Assembly (NCBI GenBank): GCA_963732225.1
Contig: CAVSYR010000005.1
Coordinates: forward strand, 434,001-498,000
DNA from: VRUE01 sp963732225
GTDB taxonomy: Bacteria; Actinomycetota; Thermoleophilia; Solirubrobacterales; 70-9
DNA: 64,000 nt
Direction: 5' to 3'
The notes beneath the pieces are model-generated. The model saw nothing but the letters and a program-made list of their open reading frames with translations. It did not search any database and was not told the origin of the DNA. Each line of letters begins with the position of its first letter. Position 1 is the stretch's first letter. Below, one piece after another: positions 16,024 through 23,536 of the stretch. Position numbers and translations under genes: made by a program.

Positions 16024-16839
16024 ATGAGCGACGCCGTAGACATGCAAGCGCTGCGCGAGGCCGGGCAGAAGACCTGGTCGGAGGGCGACTTCTCGGTGGT
16101 CGCCGCGGTCGTGATGATGGTCTCCGAGGAACTGGCCGAAGCGCTCGACGTCGTTCCGGGGGAGCGCGTGCTCGACGTCGCCTGCGGCAGCGGCAACGCC
16201 GCGATCGCTGCGGCGCGGCGCACCTGGGGCAATGTCGTCGGCGCTGACTTCGTACCGGCCCTGCTCGAGCGGGCCCGCGAGCGGGCCTCCGCCGAGCGCC
16301 TCGAGGTCGAGTTCGTCGAGGGTGACGCTGCCGAGCTTCCCTTCGGCGGGGGTGAGTTCGACGTCGTCACCTCCGTCTTCGGCGCGATGTTCGCCCCCGA
16401 CCAGCAGCGGGCCGCGAACGAGCTGCTGCGTGTCTGCAAGCCGGGTGGCCGCATCGGCATGGCCAACTGGGTCCCCGACGGCCCGGTCAGCCAGCTTTTC
16501 GGCATCGTCGCCAAACACGTGCCGCCGCCGCCGGGATTCACGCCGCCGGTGCTCTGGGGGGTCGAAGACCACGTGCGCGAGCTCTTCGGCGACGGCGTCA
16601 CCGGCCTGCGCTTCGAGCGCAAGGCATCCCGGCAGCCCTTCCGCTCGATCGATCACTACCTGGATATCTTCCGCAGCTACTTCGGCCCGATCAAGCTCGC
16701 CTTCGACCGGGTCGGCACGGAGGGCGAAGCCGCCCTGGAGGCGGACCTGCGCGAGCAGCTGGAGAAGGCCAACACAGCGGGAGACCGCGCCTTCGTGCTC
16801 GAACCCGAGTACCTGCAGGTCGTAGCGACGCGGGCCTGA
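16024..16839 (+). CDS. Class I SAM-dependent methyltransferase
   Basis: A protein of 271 residues. Motif I RVLDVACGSGNAAIAAARR (residues ~47-65) and motif II GADFVPALLERARER bind S-adenosylmethionine. VEFVEGDAAELPFGGGEFDV and the post-core LLRVCKPGGRIGMANW complete a UbiE/methyltransferase-11-like core. The C-terminal ~110 residues carry RSIDHYLDIFRSYFGPIKLA and are probably substrate-specific. The substrate is unknown. SD-like GGAG (in AAGGAGCAGAG) precedes ATG 16024. It converges on the trp block. Confidence 0.88.
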   Translation: MSDAVDMQALREAGQKTWSEGDFSVVAAVVMMVSEELAEALDVVPGERVLDVACGSGNAAIAAARRTWGNVVGADFVPALLERARERASAERLEVEFVEGDAAELPFGGGEFDVVTSVFGAMFAPDQQRAANELLRVCKPGGRIGMANWVPDGPVSQLFGIVAKHVPPPPGFTPPVLWGVEDHVRELFGDGVTGLRFERKASRQPFRSIDHYLDIFRSYFGPIKLAFDRVGTEGEAALEADLREQLEKANTAGDRAFVLEPEYLQVVATRA

Positions 16840-16851
16840 GCCCGGTCGCAG

Positions 16852-17001
16852 CTAGGACTTCGGCGCGAGAACCCTTATCGAAGCGCCGATGACCAGGATG
16901 CCGAAGAAGACCAGGCCGGCGACGCCGCCGCCCTGACCGAGCACGCTGTAGAAGACGGTCGTGGTCGCGAGGGCGAGAAAGAGTGTGATCACCATTCCCA
17001 T
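16852..17001 (-). CDS. 49-residue two-helix membrane protein
   Basis: This short ORF starts ATG 17001 (or the third codon, also ATG) and reads MGMVITLFLALATTTVFYSV, a short GQGGG turn, then a second helix GVAGLVFFGILVIGASIRVL, ending in APKS. The clean two-helix pattern with a positive C-terminal side argues for a real small membrane protein. It begins 36 bp after the trpA stop on the same strand, so it may be the last gene of the trp transcript. The stop lies 12 bp from the convergent methyltransferase. Function unknown. Confidence 0.6.
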   Translation of the reverse strand: MGMVITLFLALATTTVFYSVLGQGGGVAGLVFFGILVIGASIRVLAPKS

Positions 17002-17037
17002 GCGGCGCGCATCTTACCCATTCGTGCGGTTGCGGTC

Positions 17038-17841
17038 TTAGCCCACGAGTGCCGCACGGGAATCGCGCAGAAAGACGCTAACGGCCTCTGCCGCGGCATC
17101 GGGCCCACTCGCCTCGCCCGCGGCACGAACAAGCCGGCTACCGACGATGACGCCGTCGGCAACCTCCCCGACCTGAGCCGCCTGATCCGGGGTGCCGATG
17201 CCGAAGCCAACAGCCACCGGAACCCCTGCATCCGTCTTCGTAGCAACGACCAGATCGCTCAACTCGGGTGGAAGCTCATCGCGCTCGCCGGTGGTGCCCA
17301 CGGTCGAGACGACGTAGATGAACCCCTGCGCCGCAGCGCAAATCCGAGCGCGCCTCTCAGCCGGCGTAGTCGGCGCCACCAGCGGCACCAGCGCCAACCC
17401 CACCGCCGCAAACGCCTCGCGCACCGGCTCCGCTTCCTCCAGCGGCAAATCGGGCACGATCGCCCCCGCGGCTCCGACCGCAAGCGCCTGCTCAGCAAAC
17501 GCCTCGGCGCCGCCGTGGGCCAGCACCATGTTGGCGTAGACCATGAAGACCACTGGCACCCGCTCGGAGATCTCGCGGCAGGTCTCCAAGGCGGTCTCGA
17601 GGGTCGCCCCCCCTTCAAGTGCCTTCGTCCCGGCCGCGTGAATCGTCGGCCCATCGGCAAGCGGATCGGAGAAGGGAACGCCGAGCTCGACCAGATCGGC
17701 CCCGGAGCCGGCATAAGCCTCGGCCACCGCGCGCGAGGTCTCCGAGTCGGGATACCCGGCCATCATGTATGGCATCAACGCCGCCCGGCCTTCGTCCTTC
17801 GCCGTCCCAAAGGCAGTCGCAATACGCTCGACACCCGTCAT
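17038..17841 (-). CDS. trpA: Tryptophan synthase alpha subunit
   Basis: A protein of 267 residues that cleaves indole-3-glycerol phosphate to indole, which is channelled to TrpB. I chose ATG 17841 (MTGVERIATAF) because GAGG sits five bases upstream. GTG 17856 overlaps trpB and adds five residues. Family motifs: LMPYMMAGYPD, the catalytic Glu in LVELGVPFSDPLADGPTI, catalytic Asp in VPDLPLEEAEP, FIYVVSTVGTTGER and GFGIGTPDQAAQV. It lies 7 bp after the trpB stop, giving the usual translational coupling of the alpha2beta2 complex. Confidence 0.96.
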   Translation of the reverse strand: MTGVERIATAFGTAKDEGRAALMPYMMAGYPDSETSRAVAEAYAGSGADLVELGVPFSDPLADGPTIHAAGTKALEGGATLETALETCREISERVPVVFMVYANMVLAHGGAEAFAEQALAVGAAGAIVPDLPLEEAEPVREAFAAVGLALVPLVAPTTPAERRARICAAAQGFIYVVSTVGTTGERDELPPELSDLVVATKTDAGVPVAVGFGIGTPDQAAQVGEVADGVIVGSRLVRAAGEASGPDAAAEAVSVFLRDSRAALVG

Positions 17842-17848
17842 CGTCGCC

Positions 17849-19018
17849 TCAGGCACCTGTCCGCTCCATCACCTCGGCCAGATCCTTATCCCCTCTACCT
17901 GAGAGGCAGAGCACGTCGTACCCGTCATCGCTCTCGCCGTTCTCGAGGAACCACGCAATCGCGTGCGACGACTCCAGCGCCGGAATGATCCCCTCGAGCT
18001 TGCAGAGCTCCGCAAACGCCGCCAGTGCTTGCGCGTCGGTCACGGCGAAGTAGCTGGCCCGCCCTGTGTCGCGCAGGTACGCGTGCTCGGGGCCGACCCC
18101 GGGATAGTCGAGCCCGGCCGAGATCGAGTGCGCCTCGAGAATCTGGCCCTCGGGATCGGCGATCACCGACGAGAGCGAGCCGTGCAGGACGCCGGTGCTG
18201 CCCTTGCCGAGGGAGGCGCCGTGGCGATCGGTGTCCAGGCCCTCCCCAGCCGCCTCGACCCCGATCAGGGCGACCTCGGCGTCATCGACGAACGGCGTGA
18301 AGATCCCGATCGAGTTGGAGCCGCCGCCCACACAGGCGATCACCCGCGCCGGCAGCGCGCCCTCGGCCGCGAGCGCCTGCTCGCGTGCCTCCTCGCCGAT
18401 CACGCACTGCAGATCGCGCACCAGCGCCGGGTAGGGCGCCGGGCCGACGGCCGAGCCGATCACGTAGTGGGTGGTCCCGACATTGGCGACCCAGTCGCGA
18501 ATCGCGGCGCTGACCGCCTCCTTCAGCGTCCGCGCCCCCGCCTCGACCGGCACCACCTCGGCACCGAGCAGACCCATTCGCTCGACGTTGGGGCGCTGGC
18601 GGCGAATGTCCTCCGAGCCCATGTAGACGACGCACTCGAGCCCGAGCAGGGCGCAGGCGGTGGCGGTGGCGACGCCGTGCTGGCCGGCGCCGGTCTCGGC
18701 GATCACCCGCGGCTTGCCCATCCGCTCGGCGAGCAGCGCCTGGCCGATCGCGTTGTTGATCTTGTGGGCGCCGGTGTAGGCGAGGTCCTCGCGCTTGAGA
18801 TAGACGCGCCGGCCGGCCCGCGCCGAAAGGCGGTCGGCGAGGTAAAGCGGCGTCGGCCGGCCGATGAAGTCGCGATGCAAGAGGCGCAAGCGCTCGTTAA
18901 AGGCGGGGTCCTCACGCGCCTCGGCCCAGGCCGCGCTCAGCTCATCGAGCGCCGCGATCAGGGTCTCGGGCACGTAGCGGCCCCCGTAGGGGCCGAATCT
19001 CTCCTCGACGGCGCTCAT
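17849..19018 (-). CDS. trpB: Tryptophan synthase beta subunit
   Basis: A protein of 389 residues, the PLP enzyme that condenses indole with serine. The PLP lysine lies in TGAHKINNAIGQALLAERMG; GAGQHGVATATACALLGLEC, the phosphate-binding CVGGGSNSIGIF and HSISAGLDYPGVGPEHAYL are all canonical. The start overlaps the trpF stop by 4 bp (ATGA), and the end lies just before trpA, so trpF-trpB-trpA form a tight unit. It belongs to the standard TrpB1 type. Confidence 0.97.
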   Translation of the reverse strand: MSAVEERFGPYGGRYVPETLIAALDELSAAWAEAREDPAFNERLRLLHRDFIGRPTPLYLADRLSARAGRRVYLKREDLAYTGAHKINNAIGQALLAERMGKPRVIAETGAGQHGVATATACALLGLECVVYMGSEDIRRQRPNVERMGLLGAEVVPVEAGARTLKEAVSAAIRDWVANVGTTHYVIGSAVGPAPYPALVRDLQCVIGEEAREQALAAEGALPARVIACVGGGSNSIGIFTPFVDDAEVALIGVEAAGEGLDTDRHGASLGKGSTGVLHGSLSSVIADPEGQILEAHSISAGLDYPGVGPEHAYLRDTGRASYFAVTDAQALAAFAELCKLEGIIPALESSHAIAWFLENGESDDGYDVLCLSGRGDKDLAEVMERTGA

Positions 19019-19650
19019 GCCGAGGGGACGCTAGCTACACCGGCCGCCTCGAAGAAGGCCGCCATCGCCGCGTGGTCCTTGCGACCGGGCTCGGCCTCGA
19101 CCCCGCTCGCCACGTCAACCGCAAACGGGTGCGTGACCGCGATCGCTTCGGCGACGTTGTCGGGCCGCAGCCCGCCGGCGACGATCGCCGGAATCTCGGA
19201 GCGGCGCTCGCGCAGCAGCCCCCAATCGAAGCTTTCGCCGGTCCCGCCCCAGAGCCCTTTGCCGCGCCGATCGAAGAGATGGAAGTCGGTCCGGTAGGCC
19301 TCCGCCCCATGCACCTCAGCGCCACTGGCAACGTGGATCGCCTTAATCACCTTGACGCCGGTGCGACGCGCCACCTCGGCGCAGAACTGCGGCCCCTCGG
19401 CCCCATTCAGCTGCACCATCGTCAACCCGGCCCCCTCAACGGCCTTAGCCACTTCCTCCAACTCCGGATTGACAAAGACCCCAACAACCTCGCACTTGCG
19501 CCGAAAAGCAGCACAAATAGCCGCCGCTTCCCCAGCCTCAACCGCCCGCGGGCTCTTGTCGTAATGAATCAACCCAATCGCCCACGCCCCCAGCAGCACA
19601 GCCTCCGCCGCGTCATCCAGATTGGTGATCCCACAAATCTTCACCCGCAT
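19015..19650 (-). CDS. trpF: Phosphoribosylanthranilate isomerase
   Basis: A protein of 211 residues for the Amadori rearrangement of phosphoribosylanthranilate to CdRP. The catalytic cysteine is in VKICGITNLDDA, the general-acid Asp in FHLFDRRGKGLWGGTGESFD, and the phosphate site in AGGLRPDNVAEA and VDVASGVEAEPGRKD. It is the first gene of the trpFBA subgroup, separated from the HtrA gene by 179 bp that contain hairpin element B, so it probably has its own promoter in 19651-19734. Its presence as a separate trpF means no PriA-only route is needed. Confidence 0.95.
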   Translation of the reverse strand: MRVKICGITNLDDAAEAVLLGAWAIGLIHYDKSPRAVEAGEAAAICAAFRRKCEVVGVFVNPELEEVAKAVEGAGLTMVQLNGAEGPQFCAEVARRTGVKVIKAIHVASGAEVHGAEAYRTDFHLFDRRGKGLWGGTGESFDWGLLRERRSEIPAIVAGGLRPDNVAEAIAVTHPFAVDVASGVEAEPGRKDHAAMAAFFEAAGVASVPSA

Positions 19651-19734
19651 CCCCCCAGGGTACGGGAGCTACCCGAGCGGCATCCCTCGGGCTACGCCCC
19701 CACAAGCTGCGATTGGGGCGCCGCGTGAGACAGC

Positions 19735-19810
19735 AGAGCGCCGGTGGCCCTTCCCAAAACACTCAAGCGAGGCTCCCGCCGAGCGTTTTGGGAAGGGCCA
19801 CCGGCGCTCT
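19735..19810. repeat. Long hairpin element B (26-bp perfect arms, conserved core)
   Basis: Arms 19735-19760 and 19785-19810 are exact reverse complements, with a 24-nt interior at 19761-19784. The inner eight bases of the arm and 20 of 24 interior bases match element A. Eight of 26 arm positions differ, and each difference is compensated on the other arm. It lies 20 bp downstream of the HtrA stop and 84 bp upstream of trpF, where it would separate the htrA and trpF transcripts. Confidence 0.88.
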
Positions 19811-19829
19811 TCCGCCTAAGCCGATGCCG

Positions 19830-21029
19830 CTATTCGGATTTCGCGGGCCGTACCCCCAGAGTGACCGTGACGTTCTTGGTTTCGTCAGCCCCCCGAATGA
19901 CCGTAAGTTCCATCTTGTCCCCCGGATGAGCAGAGTTGACCGCGTCGATGACTTCTTCCATCGAGTTGACCTTGTTGCCGTTGACTTCGGTGATGATGTC
20001 GCCACCGAGGTTGACCTGGACGCCTTCGATCGTCGCTTCGGTGTCGCCGCCTTCGAGGCCAGCCTTGTCGGCCGGGCTGCCCTTGACGACTTCGTTGATG
20101 AGGACGCCCTGTTCAACCGGCAGTTTCAGCGCCTTGGCGAGGGCGGGTGTGATGTTGCCGCCGCTGACGCCGATGAAGGCGTGTTCGACCTTGCCGTTCT
20201 TCTCGATCTGTTCGACGACTTCGCGAGCGGTGTTGATCGGTACGGCGAAACCAATGCCGACGTTGCCGTCGCCGCTGCCGCCAGTCTGGATCTGCGAGTT
20301 GATGCCAATCACCTGACCCTCCGAGTTGATCAGCGGCCCGCCCGAGTTACCCGGGTTGATCGCCGCGTCGGTCTGGATCACGTGCGAGATCGAGAAGCCG
20401 TTGGGCGCCTGAATTTGACGCTGCAGGGCGGAGACGATGCCAGCCGTGACGGTGCGGTCGAGGCCGAAGGGATTGCCGATCGCGACCACGGGGTCGCCGA
20501 CGCTGACCTTCGAGGAGTTCCCCAGTGAGAGCGGATGCTCTTCGCTGGCCGGCGCGTTCACCTTGAGCAGCGCGACGTCGGTCGCCGGGTCGGCCCCGAC
20601 CACTTCGGCTTCGTGCTCGGTATCAGAGGAGCCGAGCTTCACCTCGACCTTGGAGGCCCCTTCGATCACGTGGTTGTTGGTGAGGATGTGACCTTCTTTG
20701 TCGATCAAGATTCCCGAGCCAGTGGCAACGCCGCCGCCGCGCGATTCTTCTTCGCCGAACGGGCTGAGGGGCGAGGATGTTTCTTCCGGTTCCAGGGTCG
20801 ATTCGATAAAGGCGACCCCCTGTCCGTCCTGGCGGTAGATCTGGTTGACCGTGTTCGCGTCGCCGCTTTCCTTGTTGGCGACCGGCGCGGTCAGCGGAGC
20901 CGGGATCGTCGTCGTGGTCGTGCTCTTGGCATCGATCCAGCCGGCCGAGATCGCGACCGTGAAAAGGGCGGCGACCACCGCGCCGCCGAGGAGGGCAGAA
21001 GTGAATGGTGTGCGTAGGAATCTCTTCAT
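19830..21029 (-). CDS. Membrane-anchored HtrA/DegP-type serine protease
   Basis: A protein of 399 residues. An N-terminal signal-anchor (residues ~10-30, ALLGGAVVAALFTVAISAGW) and a Thr-rich linker precede a trypsin-like domain with the catalytic triad H120 (TNNHVIEG), D151 (ATDVALLKV) and S229 (NPGNSGGPL). One PDZ domain follows (~295-395: FIGVSGGNITPALAKALKL, GDIITEVNGNKVNSMEEV). Such proteases degrade or process damaged extracytoplasmic proteins. The gene sits inside the trp cluster, 77 bp after trpC and before hairpin B. The spacing suggests its own promoter, rather than tryptophan-linked function. Short form compared with two-PDZ DegP. Confidence 0.93.
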   Translation of the reverse strand: MKRFLRTPFTSALLGGAVVAALFTVAISAGWIDAKSTTTTTIPAPLTAPVANKESGDANTVNQIYRQDGQGVAFIESTLEPEETSSPLSPFGEEESRGGGVATGSGILIDKEGHILTNNHVIEGASKVEVKLGSSDTEHEAEVVGADPATDVALLKVNAPASEEHPLSLGNSSKVSVGDPVVAIGNPFGLDRTVTAGIVSALQRQIQAPNGFSISHVIQTDAAINPGNSGGPLINSEGQVIGINSQIQTGGSGDGNVGIGFAVPINTAREVVEQIEKNGKVEHAFIGVSGGNITPALAKALKLPVEQGVLINEVVKGSPADKAGLEGGDTEATIEGVQVNLGGDIITEVNGNKVNSMEEVIDAVNSAHPGDKMELTVIRGADETKNVTVTLGVRPAKSE

Positions 21030-21106
21030 CGTGGGAGCACTGTAGGAGGGCTCCTTCAGGGATTCCTAAATAGCCAGCAAGGCCGCTCTAAAACCTGGCG
21101 GCGACT

Positions 21107-21913
21107 TCAGGGCAGGCGGTGCTCGCGGGTGGCGTCGTCGGCGCCGGTCAGTTCGCGCGTCTTCGCCTCGGGATCGGGCGAGGTCATCAGGGCGCCACCG
21201 ATCAACACCGCATCGACGCCAACACGGTCGAGCTCTTCCAGCTCCTCGCGCGAGGAGATCCCGCTCTCGGCGACGACGGTCTTGCCCGCCGGCACGTCGG
21301 TGATCAGCTCGTAGGTAGTCGAGACGTCGACCGTGCCCGTATCGAGATCGCGGTTGTTGATCCCGATCACGTCGGCATCGAGCTCGAGCGCCCGCTGCAG
21401 CTCCTCGGCGTTGTGGACCTCGACCAGGCAGTCGAGGTCGAGCCCGCGCGCCATCTCATACATCTCGCCCAGCTCTCGATCCGTAAGCGCGCGGACGATC
21501 AGCAGCACCGCGTCAGCACCGTTGACCGCGGCCTCGTAGAGCTGGTAGGGGTCGACGATGAAGTCCTTGCGCAGGATCGGCAGGTCGCAGGCGGCCATCG
21601 CCGAGCGCAGATCGTCGAGCGAGCCACCGAAGTGGCGCTCATCCGTAAGCACGGAGAGCGCCGCCGCGCCGCCGCGCTCGTAGGCCTGGACCTGCGCGGT
21701 CACGTCGGCGTCAGCGGAGATGTCGCCGACGCTGGGTGAGCGCCGCTTGAACTCGGCGATCAGCGACAGCCCCGGGCGCACCAGGGCCTCACTGAAGGGG
21801 CGATCCTCGCCGCGCGCGGAAAGGCGCGACTCGAGGTCCGCCTGCGGAACCTGCCCGCGGCGATTCTGGACCCCTTCCCGTGCTACCGAAATCAGCTGCT
21901 CGATCATTGCCAC
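21107..21913 (-). CDS. trpC: Indole-3-glycerol phosphate synthase
   Basis: A protein of 268 residues that closes the indole ring from CdRP. Canonical motifs: LIAEFKRRSPSVGDI (catalytic Lys), VLTDERHFGGSLDDL, ILRKDFIVDPYQLYEA (catalytic Lys), CLVEVHNAEEL (Glu), IGINNRDL and VVAESGI. A short N-terminal helix precedes the barrel. It begins 14 bp after trpD. The two candidate starts, ATG 21913 and the third codon, differ by two residues. It is the last gene of the his/trp run before the inserted protease. Confidence 0.96.
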   Translation of the reverse strand: MAMIEQLISVAREGVQNRRGQVPQADLESRLSARGEDRPFSEALVRPGLSLIAEFKRRSPSVGDISADADVTAQVQAYERGGAAALSVLTDERHFGGSLDDLRSAMAACDLPILRKDFIVDPYQLYEAAVNGADAVLLIVRALTDRELGEMYEMARGLDLDCLVEVHNAEELQRALELDADVIGINNRDLDTGTVDVSTTYELITDVPAGKTVVAESGISSREELEELDRVGVDAVLIGGALMTSPDPEAKTRELTGADDATREHRLP

Positions 21914-21927
21914 TTGACTGGCGAAGC

Positions 21928-22971
21928 CTAGACGGCGGCGGAGCTGGTCGCCTCGATCAGCCGCCCCAGCAACTCCGCTGCCACGCCGGAGTCGATCGTC
22001 GCGGCAGCCTTCTCGACCCCGGCGGCAAGGCTCTCGGCGCCGTCGCCGAGGTAAATCGCAGCGCCAGCGTTGAGCAGGACGAGGTCGCGGCGAGGGCCCT
22101 GCTCGCCCGCGAGCACGCCGCGCGAAGCGGCCGCGTTCTGCTCTGGGGTGCCGCCGGCGACGTCGCTCAGCTCAGCGGCGGCGAGGCCAAAGTCGCCCGC
22201 CTCGACGTAGTGCTCCTCGGTGCGTCCGTTGCGAACCTCGATCACCCGGGTACGGGCGGAGATCGAGAGCTCATCGAGGCCGTCCTCGGCGCTGACGACC
22301 ATCGCCCGCTCGCTGCCTAGGCCGACCAGCGCCTCGGCAATCGTCTCCTGGTAGTGGCGATCGGAGACGCCGAGCAACTGACGCTGCGCTCCGGCTGGGT
22401 TGGTCAGCGGCCCGAGGAAGTTGAAGATCGTCCGCACCCCAAGCTGCTTGCGCACCGGCACCACGTGCGCGGTCGCCTTGTGGTGGCGCGGCGCGAACAT
22501 GAAGCCGAAGCCGACCTCCTCGATGCAGCGGGCGACCTGCTCGGGCTCGAGCTCGATATTGACCCCAAGCGCCTCGAGCAGATCGGCGGAGCCGCACTTG
22601 CTCGTCGCAGAGCGGTTGCCGTGCTTGGCCACCGCGCACCCCGCCGCCGCCGCGACCAGGGCAGCGGTGGTTGAGACGTTGAAGGTCGTGGGACCGCCCC
22701 CCGTCCCGGCGGTGTCGACGAGATCGGTGCGAGTGGTGGCGACCGGCGTCGCGAGAGCGCGCATCGTGCGAGCCAGGCCGACCAGCTCGGGCACCGTCTC
22801 GCCCTTGGCGCGCAGCGCGATCAGGAAGGCGGCGGTCTGCACCTCGCTGCTGCGTCCCGCCATGATCTCGGCGAGCACGGTGGCGGCGTGATCGGCCGTC
22901 AGGTGATCGCCGGCGCAGACGGCGTCGATCGCTCGGGTGACGATCTCGTTTGTTTCCGGCCCCCCGCTCAC
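21928..22971 (-). CDS. trpD: Anthranilate phosphoribosyltransferase
   Basis: A protein of 347 residues transferring phosphoribosyl from PRPP to anthranilate. The PRPP-binding signature is VDTAGTGGGPTTFNVSTTAA; KHGNRSATSKCGSADLLEAL, FMFAPRHHKATAHVVPVRKQ and TIFNFLGPLTNPAGAQRQ are diagnostic. It starts at GTG 22971 and overlaps the trpG stop by 4 bp (GTGA), a coupling common where TrpG works with TrpE and feeds TrpD. Confidence 0.96.
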   Translation of the reverse strand: MSGGPETNEIVTRAIDAVCAGDHLTADHAATVLAEIMAGRSSEVQTAAFLIALRAKGETVPELVGLARTMRALATPVATTRTDLVDTAGTGGGPTTFNVSTTAALVAAAAGCAVAKHGNRSATSKCGSADLLEALGVNIELEPEQVARCIEEVGFGFMFAPRHHKATAHVVPVRKQLGVRTIFNFLGPLTNPAGAQRQLLGVSDRHYQETIAEALVGLGSERAMVVSAEDGLDELSISARTRVIEVRNGRTEEHYVEAGDFGLAAAELSDVAGGTPEQNAAASRGVLAGEQGPRRDLVLLNAGAAIYLGDGAESLAAGVEKAAATIDSGVAAELLGRLIEATSSAAV

Positions 22972-23534
22972 CGGCCGTTTCCAAGAAAGTTGGCGAGCAA
23001 GTGTTTGCCCTGCGGGGTCAATACCGACTCGGGGTGGAACTGGACACCCTCGGCGGGCAGCTCGCGGTGGCGGGCGCCCATCACCACGTCGCCGAGGCGG
23101 GCGCTGGTCTCGAGCACGTCGGGCAGATCCGGGTCGGCCACCAGCGAGTGATAGCGCCCGGCGACGAACGGGCTGGGCAGGCCGGCGAAGATCGTGCGGC
23201 CGTCGTGCTCGATCTCGGCGTCCTTGCCGTGGATCGGCTCACCCTGCACGGTTCGCCCGCCGAAAGCCTCGACCAGCGATTGGTGGCCGAGGCAGACGCC
23301 GAGGACCGGCGTGCCCGCTTCGGCAAAGCGGCGGATCGCCTCTTTGGAGATCCCCGCCTCGGCCGGCGTACAGGGTCCCGGCGAGACGACGAGGCGCTCA
23401 ACATCGCGCTCGAGCAGCTCGTCGACCGTGGCCTTGTCGTTGCGCACAACCTCGAGCTCGGCGCCGAGCTCGCCCAGGTACTGGACCAGGTTGTAGGTGA
23501 AGGAGTCGTAGTTGTCGATGACCAGTACGCGCAT
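22968..23534 (-). CDS. trpG: Anthranilate/para-aminobenzoate synthase glutamine amidotransferase
   Basis: A protein of 188 residues, a class I glutamine amidotransferase supplying ammonia to TrpE. The nucleophile is in GVCLGHQSLVEAFGG and the His-Glu pair in VQFHPESVLTPQG. VIDNYDSFTYNLVQYLGELG opens the protein. It lies 2 bp after trpE and overlaps trpD. As in many actinobacteria it may also serve folate synthesis if no pabA exists elsewhere, which cannot be judged from this window. Confidence 0.95.
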   Translation of the reverse strand: MRVLVIDNYDSFTYNLVQYLGELGAELEVVRNDKATVDELLERDVERLVVSPGPCTPAEAGISKEAIRRFAEAGTPVLGVCLGHQSLVEAFGGRTVQGEPIHGKDAEIEHDGRTIFAGLPSPFVAGRYHSLVADPDLPDVLETSARLGDVVMGARHRELPAEGVQFHPESVLTPQGKHLLANFLGNGR

Positions 23535-23536
23535 GC

